Shown piece after piece: positions 38,101 through 50,100 of a stretch of 64,000 nucleotides of DNA. Positions within the stretch are counted from its first letter, which is position 1. Each line of letters opens with the position of its first letter. A program made the translations under genes and the position numbers. Below the pieces are notes generated by a model that made no database searches, was not told the DNA's origin, and was given only the letters and a program-made list of their open reading frames with translations. Location of the stretch: positions 44,115,687-44,179,686 of the forward strand of contig NC_052507.1 in assembly GCF_014356525.2 (NCBI RefSeq). The letters are read 5' to 3'. Origin of the DNA: Nilaparvata lugens (lineage: Eukaryota; Arthropoda; Insecta; Hemiptera; Delphacidae).

Positions 38101-41100
38101 GCTCGCGGGGTGATATCCATGCCATTGCAAAAATGTTAGACTCCACAGTCCCTATTTACCTAGATGGAGGGAAGCCTCCTTGAAGGTAGCTTCCTACCCA
38201 CAGATATCCTTCATTTTGAAAACTGATGTAAAAATGCAACAGACAACACAGTTCAGTTGGAAGTCTATTATTGGCTAGCAAGCGCATATGCAACAGCTTA
38301 GCATGGTAGATGCGTGCGTATGTTTAACGCTCTACAGAATTCCAGCGCACAGACCTAGTCTCATGATTCTCTCTTCCAAAATGAATTCAATTCTCTAAAT
38401 TTCATACGTAATATGTTGTAAATGCCCATAGATGGGGGTAGAAGATATCTAAAATACTAAAGGACGAGTCATGGGACTCGATCAATAACAAACTTTTGCT
38501 TTCTATTTAACTTATAAATTTTATTGAATGAACTAACTAATATAAATTTTGACAACAAATAATCTGCAACAATTTATCGCACATTCCACAACTCAATAAA
38601 ACTGCCTGTAAGATTTTGCTAACTCTGATCTGAAAGTCTTACGGTTCACAACGGTAGCGTGGTCTTTACTCATTTCTCTACCTATGAATAATTAGGTACT
38701 CGGCCAATTTGAGGATTTTAACATGAGCAAGACAAAAACAGTATAATGGCACTCACCCTAGTCTATCTCTGGATTTTGATCTGATTCCGGCCGTGACTTG
38801 ATTGGAACTGGAGCTTTCACGCAAATTATGCTCTCCTTCCACCAACGAGACGACGGTCCACGTGGGGATAGAGCGTAATTCCGTGGGTACAGGGAATCCA
38901 AGTTTGAAATATTCCCAAATACTCGTGTATTTTCCATCGCTAACGGAAATACAGTTTCGTGAGAATACCACTTGCACAACCCTGCATAAAATTAAAAATT
39001 GACTGTCTTCCCGGACGCAAGTTAGCAAAATCATGATGTGAGAAAATTATTTTTCAACTGAAAAATAAATTTCTCACGATGAAAATCGATACAGGAGATT
39101 CAACTACATGATCTATAGTGGGCTATTGACAGAGTTCCAATTCTACACTTTTCAAATTAACCTAGGATAAATTCATCTCGATGAAAACACAAACCCATAA
39201 TCAATTTATTTCATTATCATCACCATTACAATGTTAGGCTACACAAATTATCAACAAAAATTCTTGATCAGTAATTTTTTCATGTCATGGAAATTAGATG
39301 TAGATTTCTCGACTCAAGTACCTCGTTTACAAGAGATCGTTGACTAATTTTAGGGTACGGCTCTACAGGCAGTAATCTTACTGCTTTGTTCGGCCGGACA
39401 TTCACTGCTAATAATGAACTATTCTGCTTGATGGTGGCTTCACGCGCAGTTAATTTACTTGTCAATATTTGTATTAAAATCAGCTCGGCACAAATCTGTA
39501 ACTCAGAAATATTCTGTAATATTCTCTAAGATGAAATCTATATCTAGCAGTAAAGCTCCAGCAGAAACAAGTAGTAGAATACTTTCTGTGTATAGCTGGG
39601 GCCTGAATTATACTCGGAATAAAACAATTAGAGACTGGACAAAATAACCGTGTTGTCAAATTGTACGAAATTTCTATATATCCATGAAAGCCCATAATAT
39701 GACTGGATATATTCAAATTGACATGTCCGCATGGACTGTGAAGTCAATTTGAATTTATCCAGTCATTTGGATTTGCATGAAAAGATAGAAATTTCGCACA
39801 GTTTGGCAACACGGTTACAACTTGTCTTATATTTTGCAGTTTGTTGTATTGTTTATTGTGTTGTGGTTGTGGCTGTCAGGTGCCGCCACAGGACCCGACG
39901 AAGGAGATAGCGGGCACGCGCACCGAGCAGCGCGTCAAGATGAACCGCATGCGCCTGCGCATCGCACAGCGACTCAAGGACGCGCAGAATACAAACGCTA
40001 TGCTCACCACCTTTAACGAGCTCGACATGAGGTAATCGCTGCCGCCATTGCTAGATAACAATTAACAATTTATTTATTCAATGATACACAAAACACAATT
40101 CATTAAAATGATTGAGGAAGGACCAACAGGTACTGCCCAAAATATATAATTATAAATATACAATTTATTGTTATATAACAATTATTATTGTAGATAATAG
40201 ATAGACCTAGTAGACTGCATTTTTTCCAGTTCTAGTCGATACGCCGATGAGTGAACATCGTTATCGGTTCGCTCTAGCCTAGGTCTCCAGCCTGGCGTGC
40301 TGGTCGTTGTAATACGTTATCATGTACTCATATAACGAGTGTTTATACTAAAAGTTGAATCGTGATCTATTTTTTATTATTATAAAGAATTCTGTCGTGA
40401 AGTCTATGTGACAGCGTGTATAGTGGTCAGTGACTATCAGAATATACAAACAACTTCTACGATGGGGTCTTGTTCCAAGTGTGCAAACAAAATCAAACAT
40501 CAAAAAGATAGGCTTACGTGCTCAACCTGTAAATCAACTTTCCATATAAAATGTGTTGGAGTTGACTTCACGAAACTCGAAAGGATACGTGGAAATGCAA
40601 CTCTTGTTTGGGTGAAAACTCGTCTGATTCCAGCCACAGTTATTCGTCGTTATCACCATCTAAAGACGCAATCCTTGCGTCCATAGCCAGTATGCAGACA
40701 AACATGGAAAAACAGATAGGTGGAGTGGCCACTAATGTAATTGACATTAGGAATGAACTAGTAGGTGTCAATAGCGCTATCACCAAAATGCAGGATACTC
40801 GCACTGCTTGCATCTGATAATGAATCGCATAAGTCGAAGTTTTTGAAAATTAGGGAAGAAAATGACAAGCTGGAAAAGACTGTTCATCTTCTTGATGACA
40901 AAATCAAAGATATGGAACAGTTTAGCAGGAAAGACAATATAGAAATTACAGGTGTTCCGTACAACCGAGGTGAAGATTTATATTGGTTTGTTGGACAGAA
41001 TCGCTGCCGTTATTGATGTCAACTACAACATAAACTTTATTTCAACCGTGCACCGCTCAGGCGTGACTAACGAATGTCCCAATCCACCTATAATTGTCAA

Positions 41101-44100
41101 GTTCATATCTAGTGACTACAAGTCTTCGTGGATAGGAGCTGCACGGGCCAATCGCAAGAAACTGACAGCTGCTTCGCTATCCATCAACTGGCCCCCAACC
41201 TCTGTGTACGTCAACGAGCATCTTTCCCCAACCAACAAATTCATCCTGGGAAACGCGAAACGTCTCGTCCGCGAGAAAAAACTTGCAGCTGCATGGACAA
41301 GGGATTGCAGAATATACGTCAAGAAGTCTGCAGAGTCGAGCACCAATCACGCTGATCAAAACTATTCAGCAGATAGAGAACTTCACGACAGAAGAGTCGT
41401 TCAACGTCAGCGTCGACGCCTCGGGCTGAGGATGAGTACAACAATAATAATTTCTATACAATTAAACTGGGACTGGACATTTAGATTATGTTATACTCTC
41501 ACCTAAGATAAGAACTCTATTGTTTCTTTGTTTTTTTTTTCATCCTTCAAGTTATGAACTCAAATATCTTGGTTTTATTTGATAGTCTAATGATTATATA
41601 TATATTCTAATATCTATAATCATCTTAATATCTTCATCTATATGACATTTTTATAACAAAATAGTAGTGAATCGTCCAGTTATTAGGTTACACTATAAGT
41701 ACATAATATAGAAAAGCTACTTTTCAATAAAGAGAGTTGTTTCTACTTAGTTGTTGCGACTACTAGATAGCGGCAATCTGAGAATCGTAGATTGGAGAAG
41801 ATACGGAACTAGACGAGGTTTCTTTTTCCGAATTTGCATTTACTAATATATACGATATTATGATCTTATAAGGGACCTTCAATTTTCCAATGTTCGTAAT
41901 ATTCAAACAATACTCACACAATTCTAGGTCATAGTAATTGAATTATTGTCGATATTCCTCTATACTATCATTAAGAAGTGTAGCGCCAACTATCTATGGC
42001 AGACAGATACAATATTTATGTCAATCTCTCATGAATAGTTTCTCACGTTCCAACAGTAGAATTACTCAAAGTAATTCTGAACCTAGTAGGCAATTTAGCT
42101 TCAATAATACAAATACAGCATAAAATGCAGCTTATATATATCCATATGTAGCCTGCAGTTGAACGCTCTCACACTGCTGTTATATAGTTGGTGACTTGAA
42201 CTTGATTATAAAACGCTTAGTTAGGATGCAAATATCATATCATTGTGTGAATGAATGAATAGCAATGTAAGCACTTATTGGTGCTACCCAGAGAGTAGCT
42301 CTCTCTTTCTATCCTCACTGGTGCTACCACAGCTCAATTAAGATTACTAAGCTTACTGTGTTTCACCAATATTGTAGGTTGAAATTCCACAAATGGATGA
42401 ATTATTCGTAACCATGAATAATATCGTAAATGCCATTAGTTTCTGATATACATATTTTTTATTTTTTTCTATGCCACACATATATAATACCAAACTTGTC
42501 TTAAACTTATTCATCGTAAATTTGTTTATCTTAACATAGGACATAGCTGAAATTATGTTTATGCTATTATGAATAGGTAAACATAGTTGAACTTAGTCTC
42601 TGTTGTGCAATGCAACTTGCATTGCACCTTGAAATTGCTTCCGAGTCAAGTTTGCAATCTGGGCTTGGGGTTTATTTTGATCAGACCGCTGACCTATTCA
42701 AGCCTTCACTCTATTTTGTTCAACATAATTTTCTTTTCATCTATGGGTTATTGTCATCTAAAAGAATAACATAAAAATAGTAGTAACGCTTTTCTTCCTC
42801 TCCTGCTTTAACATGTAAAAGTAGTGAAACGAAATAGTTACATTTTTACTATAATAATTACTATAAGTAATGGCTGTTACGTTGGGATGCTGATCATAAG
42901 GCACTAGAAGGTGGATGATAAGAGAATCGTTTGATGAACTTGATGTATCTCTAATAAGATGCACAGATTGTGCTGATATTTTCGACTTTCATGGTAAATT
43001 TAGTAATATAGATTCTTTGGGAAACGGCAGTGGCATGGGCTTCTCGGTCATTCATCAGAACATACGTAGTTATAGACGTAACGGAGGAGGTGGTCAAGAG
43101 TTTGAAAGGGCGATCAGCTCCAGGTTGTGATGGAATCCCTACAAGAGTGATTAAAAACAATATTGACATATTAATACATCCTATCCTACATATAGTCAAT
43201 TTAAGCATTCTGGTTGGACACTTTCCTTGCGCTGGTCCTACATATAGTCAATTTAAGCATTCTGGTTGGACACTTTCCTTGCGCTCTCAAAACAGCCAGA
43301 GTAATATATATTTATAAATCAGGCCCCAAAGGCATATTCTCCAATTACAGACCTATTTCTTTGTTGGCAACATTATCTAAAATAATCGAAAAGTGTATAA
43401 AAATACAACTAAGTATTTAAACGAGTACAATCTCATCTCCAACTCACAGTATGGTTTTCAAAAGTCCAAAAATACATCTGATACTCTTTTCAATATGTCT
43501 AGGGCTATCTCAAGAGTAGTATTAAATCAAGAAGAAAAGTGCTGATAACCTTTTTGGACTTGGCAAAAGCCTTTGATACAGTTGACAGGAGAATTCTAAT
43601 GAAAAACTTGAATCATTGGGGATAAAAAATATCTCTCTTCGATGGTTTAAGAGTTACTTCCACAATCGACAGCAATCAATATGCATAAATGGTAAAAATA
43701 GTGATAAAGAGAATGTTGAGTATGGGGTAGTCCAGGGAAGCACACTTGGGCCACTGCTATTCCTAATCTATATCAACAATCTGTCAAAATTAGTAGTTGA
43801 AGGTGAGTTGTATCTGTTTTCTGATGACACAGCACTAGTGTCTACTGGGAGCGCTTGGGAAGAGGCCCACATGAGTGCTTCAATTGATCTGTCAAAAATA
43901 CAAAACGGAACTTCTGGGAAAAACAGTTAACCATAGCTACTCAACTTGCCACAGATCCAATTACAGCTTTGAGATACCTCAGCTGACTCACGGCTCTGAA
44001 TTGAAAAATCCTTCATACCTGGCCCATATCTTGTACAGAAATGTTCCAGGGGTGATTAGGGAAGCAGAGGCGTGGTAGTGTTTAGGAAGAGGGTGGACAG

Positions 44101-47100
44101 GTGGCTGTACCAGATTGGTTGGGAAGCTTCAGAAGAACTACTCCGATTATTAATACCAATACTAATATCTTCCGATTGTTACCATTTAGATGTATAATTC
44201 AAAATCCCTCTGGGCGTATTTTTGTGCTCTACAATCTGAGATCAGGTAGAGCGCTCTATCTCATATAGATTTCCAGGTACACCTGACAACAATGCTCCTT
44301 GTATTGTGAAAAACACCTCATTATCAGCTTCAACCATCATCACCAACTAAATTGAACTCACATTAATATTTCGCACAATGACATAAGTTCATGAGATTAT
44401 GTTCTATGAGAATCACCCATTAGATGCACTTCATTTCAGTATTTCCTAGAGGAGAGGCGCGCTTAAGGACACCAAAGATCAAAATTTCAAACACTTATAA
44501 TTTTTGACACAATACTCATATTTCATCGTACTACACTTCATTCTTCTCGGCTCGTCAAGGCGGTTCAAAATCATGCATCATAAGTCAAATTCGGTTGAAA
44601 ATAGAAAATTTCTTGCTGAGTGTACTTAAGCCCATATTCCAATACACAAAAAATGGCCAATTTCTATATTCAAAACTGTATATCTTGTGAAATACTTCTG
44701 ATAAAATTTCCTAAAAGTTGATCAAAAACTAAAATTCATCAGAATTGATTTTTCCTTCAAATTTCAATCATTTTTGAAAAATCATAACTTAGTACTCATT
44801 GGAGATAGAGAGTTCCGAATGATCTCATTTTATTAATTTTATTCATTTTTGCTAGAGCAATTTTTTCTGTCCGATAACGAGATTTGGCAGACATAGCTGA
44901 AAACTGGAAAATGAGCCGAAAATACGAGGTTTTTGGGCCAACCTGTATCTAGCACAAGGAAATTTTGCATGAAGAAATTGTTTGTGAACTTGTCTTATTG
45001 CCTGATTCCATCCACACTGCCACTGCTCGCCCCATTTTGGGTAGGAAGAACAATAGTTGCATCATCAGCAATAAGGACACATCTCTTAATATCAGAGAGT
45101 TTGGCCGAAAAGTCATTAATATAGATGAGAAAGAACAGAGGTCCCGGGATTGAACCCTGAGGTACACCCTTTGTTACTCTCCTGACTATTGATGACTCTA
45201 TGCTTTGATAGTCTTACATGTACGTCTTTCTTAAATTTAGAAAATATTATTTTTCGGTGAGTGCAGATCAATGGAAAATGTATTCTATCTAGATGTACAT
45301 ATTCTAAATTCTATATCCAATATTTAAAATGTTTATAATTTATTTATTTATTCAATCATTCAGAATTATACAACTTAACTAAATTAATTATACAACTTAA
45401 TTAACAACCACAGGCTTATAAGCCCAAAACGGTTCCAATTCTAATTTATACAACAGTCCAAATGTAGCTAGGTTATGTGTCACTTAACATTCTTCAATTA
45501 CACACTCAATTTACAATTCAAAACACACAAAAATAATTTTAAATTAAAAATACTTCTAAATTAAATTGAATCAATTACGATTAATTAGAAAATTCCAAAC
45601 TTTGAAAAACTATAAGATTTTGAGACCGAAAAGACATACACACTATTTAGAACTTATCACAGCTGTAACTTTTGTAATGAATAATAACTTTTCTTTTTCA
45701 GTGCAATCATGGAATTCAGGAAAGCAAATCAGGAAGCATTCCAGAAGAAGCATGGCATCAAGCTTGGATTCATGTCGGCTTTCGTGAAAGCGGCGGCATT
45801 CGCGCTACAAGACCAGCCTGTCGTCAATGCTGTCATTGACGGCAACGACATTGTTTACAGAGATTACATTGACATCTCTGTTGCAGTGGCAACACCAAAG
45901 GTATTTTGCTTGCTCCATTTACCTGCTTGGCAAGCGTTTTGTTTTCTTGGTCGCGCTCATAAACTATCGATAAGATAAGTTGAACTTCATGCGCCCGCTA
46001 CTCCCTTTGTAAGGGACCACTTTGAGAACCAGACGCCTATAAATAGCATTTATGAGTTATAAAAAAGAACGCTTTCCGGTGGTTCGGAACCCACTTCAAT
46101 AACAAGACCACTTGATTTCCCAAGGCTTATAACTCTCAAACAATACATCGAAGAGCATTTAGTTTTCTTCAATTTGATGTATGGCACTATTTCATGCTTT
46201 CCTGCAATTGTATAGTAGTAGTAGTAGTAGCAGCTTTAAGGTCGTGAGCAAAATCTTCAACTACGCAACAAGTGTAAATTTAGCAGATCTCCCACCTCCA
46301 GCACAGAGACTAGGGATTGGTGTGGGAAACTTATGTGATAAGTTCACCTCATAATCATTCCTAATGGAGCTGCCAAGTCAAAAATTGTGTCCCAGACATT
46401 CCCTTCAAATTTCTTTGTCAAATGATCTATTGGTGCAAAACTAATGATTTAACACTCAATACTAAAAGTAATATAACTGTTCTATGCCCAGTTGCAGAGT
46501 CGTCACATAAAGTTAAAAACAGGCAGTCAACTCATTTACGAAGTCATAACTCCACTTTCCCTTGCACAAAGTAAACTAAAGACGTCAAAGTAAGTATAGC
46601 TCACATATAACTAAAAACGCCCGATTAGTCTCATGATTTCGTTGCACAGTCGTCAGAAGGAGCTTATTTATGTCTCCAATCGATAAAAACGATAAGTTAA
46701 GTTAAAGACCCGAAGTCGTGCTGTTATCCACTATCTACTCGCGCCAAATGTATTTTAGAGCTTATGTAGCTTGTTTTGAAAGTTGTTTACGAAAAACTAT
46801 CTTTATATAAGTAAATTGAAATTGATTTATTTGCCATAACAATTTACAATCAGTACTTATATGTAAGTATGTAGTAATAAATAAATTTATATAAAAAGGC
46901 ACTACTGGCATAAGTGATACTTGTTCGCCAGCTCTGAGTGCGATTCGAAAATACAAAATATAATAACACTAGCCGTCAGGCTCGCTTCGCTCGCCATATC
47001 TGTCTAGCCAGGGGGCTCCGCCCCCTGGACTCCCGACTGGATCGTCCAAAAGTGAGATCTGCGGGCTCGCTTCGCTCGCCTGCATTTTTCATTTGAGCAT

Positions 47101-50100
47101 ACTTCATTCCATCAGAAAGTCAAAGTACTTCCTCGCTAATTTTTTAGACCCTACCTGAACCTCTGTACCAAATTTAACCATTTTCTGTTCATTTGTTCTC
47201 GATAAAGCTGAGAAAGCGCAAAAAACGCTGGAGAACGCAGATTTTGGGCGTATCTTTGGCGTTATTTCAAATTCCTTAATAAATAATAAAAATTAGTTCC
47301 AATTTGTTATATTTTTATTTATTTCTATTCACGATATTTTTTTACTTCCCAAGTGGAAAAAATTAAAAGACTTAACTTTTGAATAATGTAAATAGGTTCT
47401 AAACTCGTTATTTGTAATAAGGGTAAAGTTATTTTTAATCCATTTAATAATTATATAGGTACTAGACGTCAGGCTGGCTTCGCTCGCCATATCCGTACAA
47501 CCAGGAGGCTCCGCCCACTGGACCCCCGACTGGATCGTCCAGAAATGAGATCAGCGGGCTCGCTTCGCTCGCCTGCATTTTTCATTTGAGCATGCTTCAA
47601 TCCATCACAAAGTCAAAGTACTGAGAAAAACGCTGATTTTGGGCGTAACTTTGATGAAATATTCAAGTCACCTTATCACAAACTTTTTAGACCCTAGATA
47701 AACCTCTGTACCAAATTTGAACATTTTCTGTCTATTACTTGATGAAAGAACTGAGAAAACGCAAAAAACGTATCTTTGCGTATCGTTGGCGTTATTTCAA
47801 ATTCCTTATAACACAACATTATTACACCCCAGCTGAGCTTCTGTAGTAAATTTGAACATTTTCTGTTCATTTGTTCTCGATAAAGCTGAGAAAGCACAAA
47901 AAACGCTGGAAAAACGCAGATTTTGGGCGTATCTTTGGCGTTATTTCAGATTCCTTCTAACACAACATTATTACACCCTAGCTGAGCTTCTCCTGTACTA
48001 AATTTGAACATTTTCTGTTCATTTGTTCTCGATAAAGCTGATAAAACGCTAAAAAGCGCAGATTTTACCGAGTATTGCTTACTAATAAGTATTTACTAAC
48101 AAGTAAGTATTAATTTATTTTCTAACGAGTATTTTGGCTACCCACAACTCATATTATTGTAGCCTCATTTGTAGGTGCTCAACCAATATAATAGAATTTT
48201 TATATAATTCTAATTAAATTATAATAATTTATGTCCTTCATGATTATTGAAAACAATGATTATAATAATTATTATCAACTTATGTTGGATGAAATTTCTG
48301 TCGAATTTTAGAATAATTTATTGTCAAAGCGGTAAGTTAGAATTATTGCCCGTGTTTCTTCGCTTTAAAAGCTGTTTATAACCTCCAAATCGCTAAATAT
48401 GGTGAGAAATCATATCAAAAGGCCAAGAGTCGCCATGTTGTTTATCAATTTTGTGTGATGTATTTTATTGAATGAAAAAGACTAAGAAATTGTCAAAAAA
48501 CCACTGATTTATTGATAATTAGAAAGACCGGTTTCGGTTATTACACCATTGTCAATCTCATTGTTATTACTCATTGTCAGAGATTGACAATGGTGTAATA
48601 ACCGAAAACTGGTCTTTCTAATTATCAATAAATCAGTGGTTTTTTGACAATTTCTTAGTCTTTTTCATTCAATATGAATAATTAGCACAATATCAACTTC
48701 TCAACTACACAAAAAGTGATGTATTTTAGGTCTGTTCATAGTGATGTCTATTGAAACTTCCCCCGATGCCAAGACAGAAGCATGGCATTGGATAGAAGCA
48801 TGTACGGAAATGTACGAAAAAGCATGTAAGGAAAAAAGTGAATAGAGCTGCAGTGTGACTTATGTGTGATGCTATAGTGAGGTCCACGTTATAATGGCAG
48901 TGGAGAAAGATAGGAGAACAACGTTGCCGATCCTCACAGTCTACTCAATCCCTTCTTGATGGTAGCTGATACAGGTTTATTAATGTAATATTAATTGTTC
49001 ATCTTCGTTTAAAATAATCAATTATATTTTATTAAGCAAGAAATTATATTTTTCAATAATTTCATTACGAGTCAATATTCAAGCCAGTCCTACTTACTCT
49101 ATGGATCGGAATGCCTCACAATGTTAGAAAAGCACATGAGTAGAATTATCTCCTCAGAAATGAGATACCTAAGGAGAGTGGTTGGAAAAGCCAAAAGTGA
49201 CAGTGAGAAATAGTGTGATCAGAGAAACATTAAAACAGGAGGAACTGATTGCCACTGTTCAACGAAAAACTTTAGGATGGTTTGGCCATGTAGCTGGGAT
49301 GAGTGATGAACGAAAGGCAAGGCTGGTTATGGAGGCAAGACCGGAAGGAAGACGAGGCAGAGGACGGCCACGACTGGAATGGAATCAGTCAGTATGTAGA
49401 GAGTATAGCTGCTGGAAGAGGTAAGACAATGAATGAAGTAAAGAGAATGGCTCAGGATCGTATACAGTTTAGAGAATGGTTGAAGGAATCCGACGCTTAA
49501 CGGCAAAAGGATATGAAAAAGAAGAAGACGATAATTTCATAATGAATTTTCATAATTAAGATGAAATATTTTGTGAAGTAATTATTAATTCTGCATTGTT
49601 AAAAGCTGGCAACAGAGCAAAGCAAGAGAGAGATAGCGTCGAAGGACAGACAAGGATAGCAATACCATTGCTAATTAAACACTGCCACTATAACGTGGAC
49701 CTCACTATAATTCGCGATATAGATAAATGGGCTTCGGCAAACGACTGTGCAATGACCAACCATTTATGTCAGTGATTTTAATCTATGTCTCACATAGCTA
49801 TGTTTGATTTTATGTAACGACTCTGCAACCGGGCATTAGGGAGATGAATAAAATAGTGAAATTATACATTAAATAATTAAAGAGAATTGAATGTGAATGT
49901 TCTAAAACCCCACGATTAGTATTTATTTTTATTCGATGCATCGTTGGAGAGTCACAAGCCCTGAAAGAGCAAATTAAATATTTATTTCAAAACTTTTACA
50001 CTTTAATTGTGTGTATCTCGAAAACTACTGGAGATATCACAATACTGAATAAATTGTAGGAAATTTATCAAGCTTCATATTTGTGTAATTAGTTATTTTA

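Larger units (their letters stand above)
46479..49842. mobile_element. 3.4-kb inverted-repeat element or composite inserted into the palindrome
   Basis: Begins TGCCCAGTTGCAGAGTCGTC and ends with its imperfect complement ACGACTCTGCAACCGGGCA near 49820-49842. It sits exactly where the flanking palindromic element is broken. Inside are GC-rich tandem repeats, the Penelope 3'-end pair and a MITE. No transposase is recognised. Confidence 0.6.

Noticed and set aside
46970..48070. CRISPR-like spaced repeats
   Set aside because: Unit length and spacing are irregular, the repeats are diverged, and the context is a eukaryotic intron.
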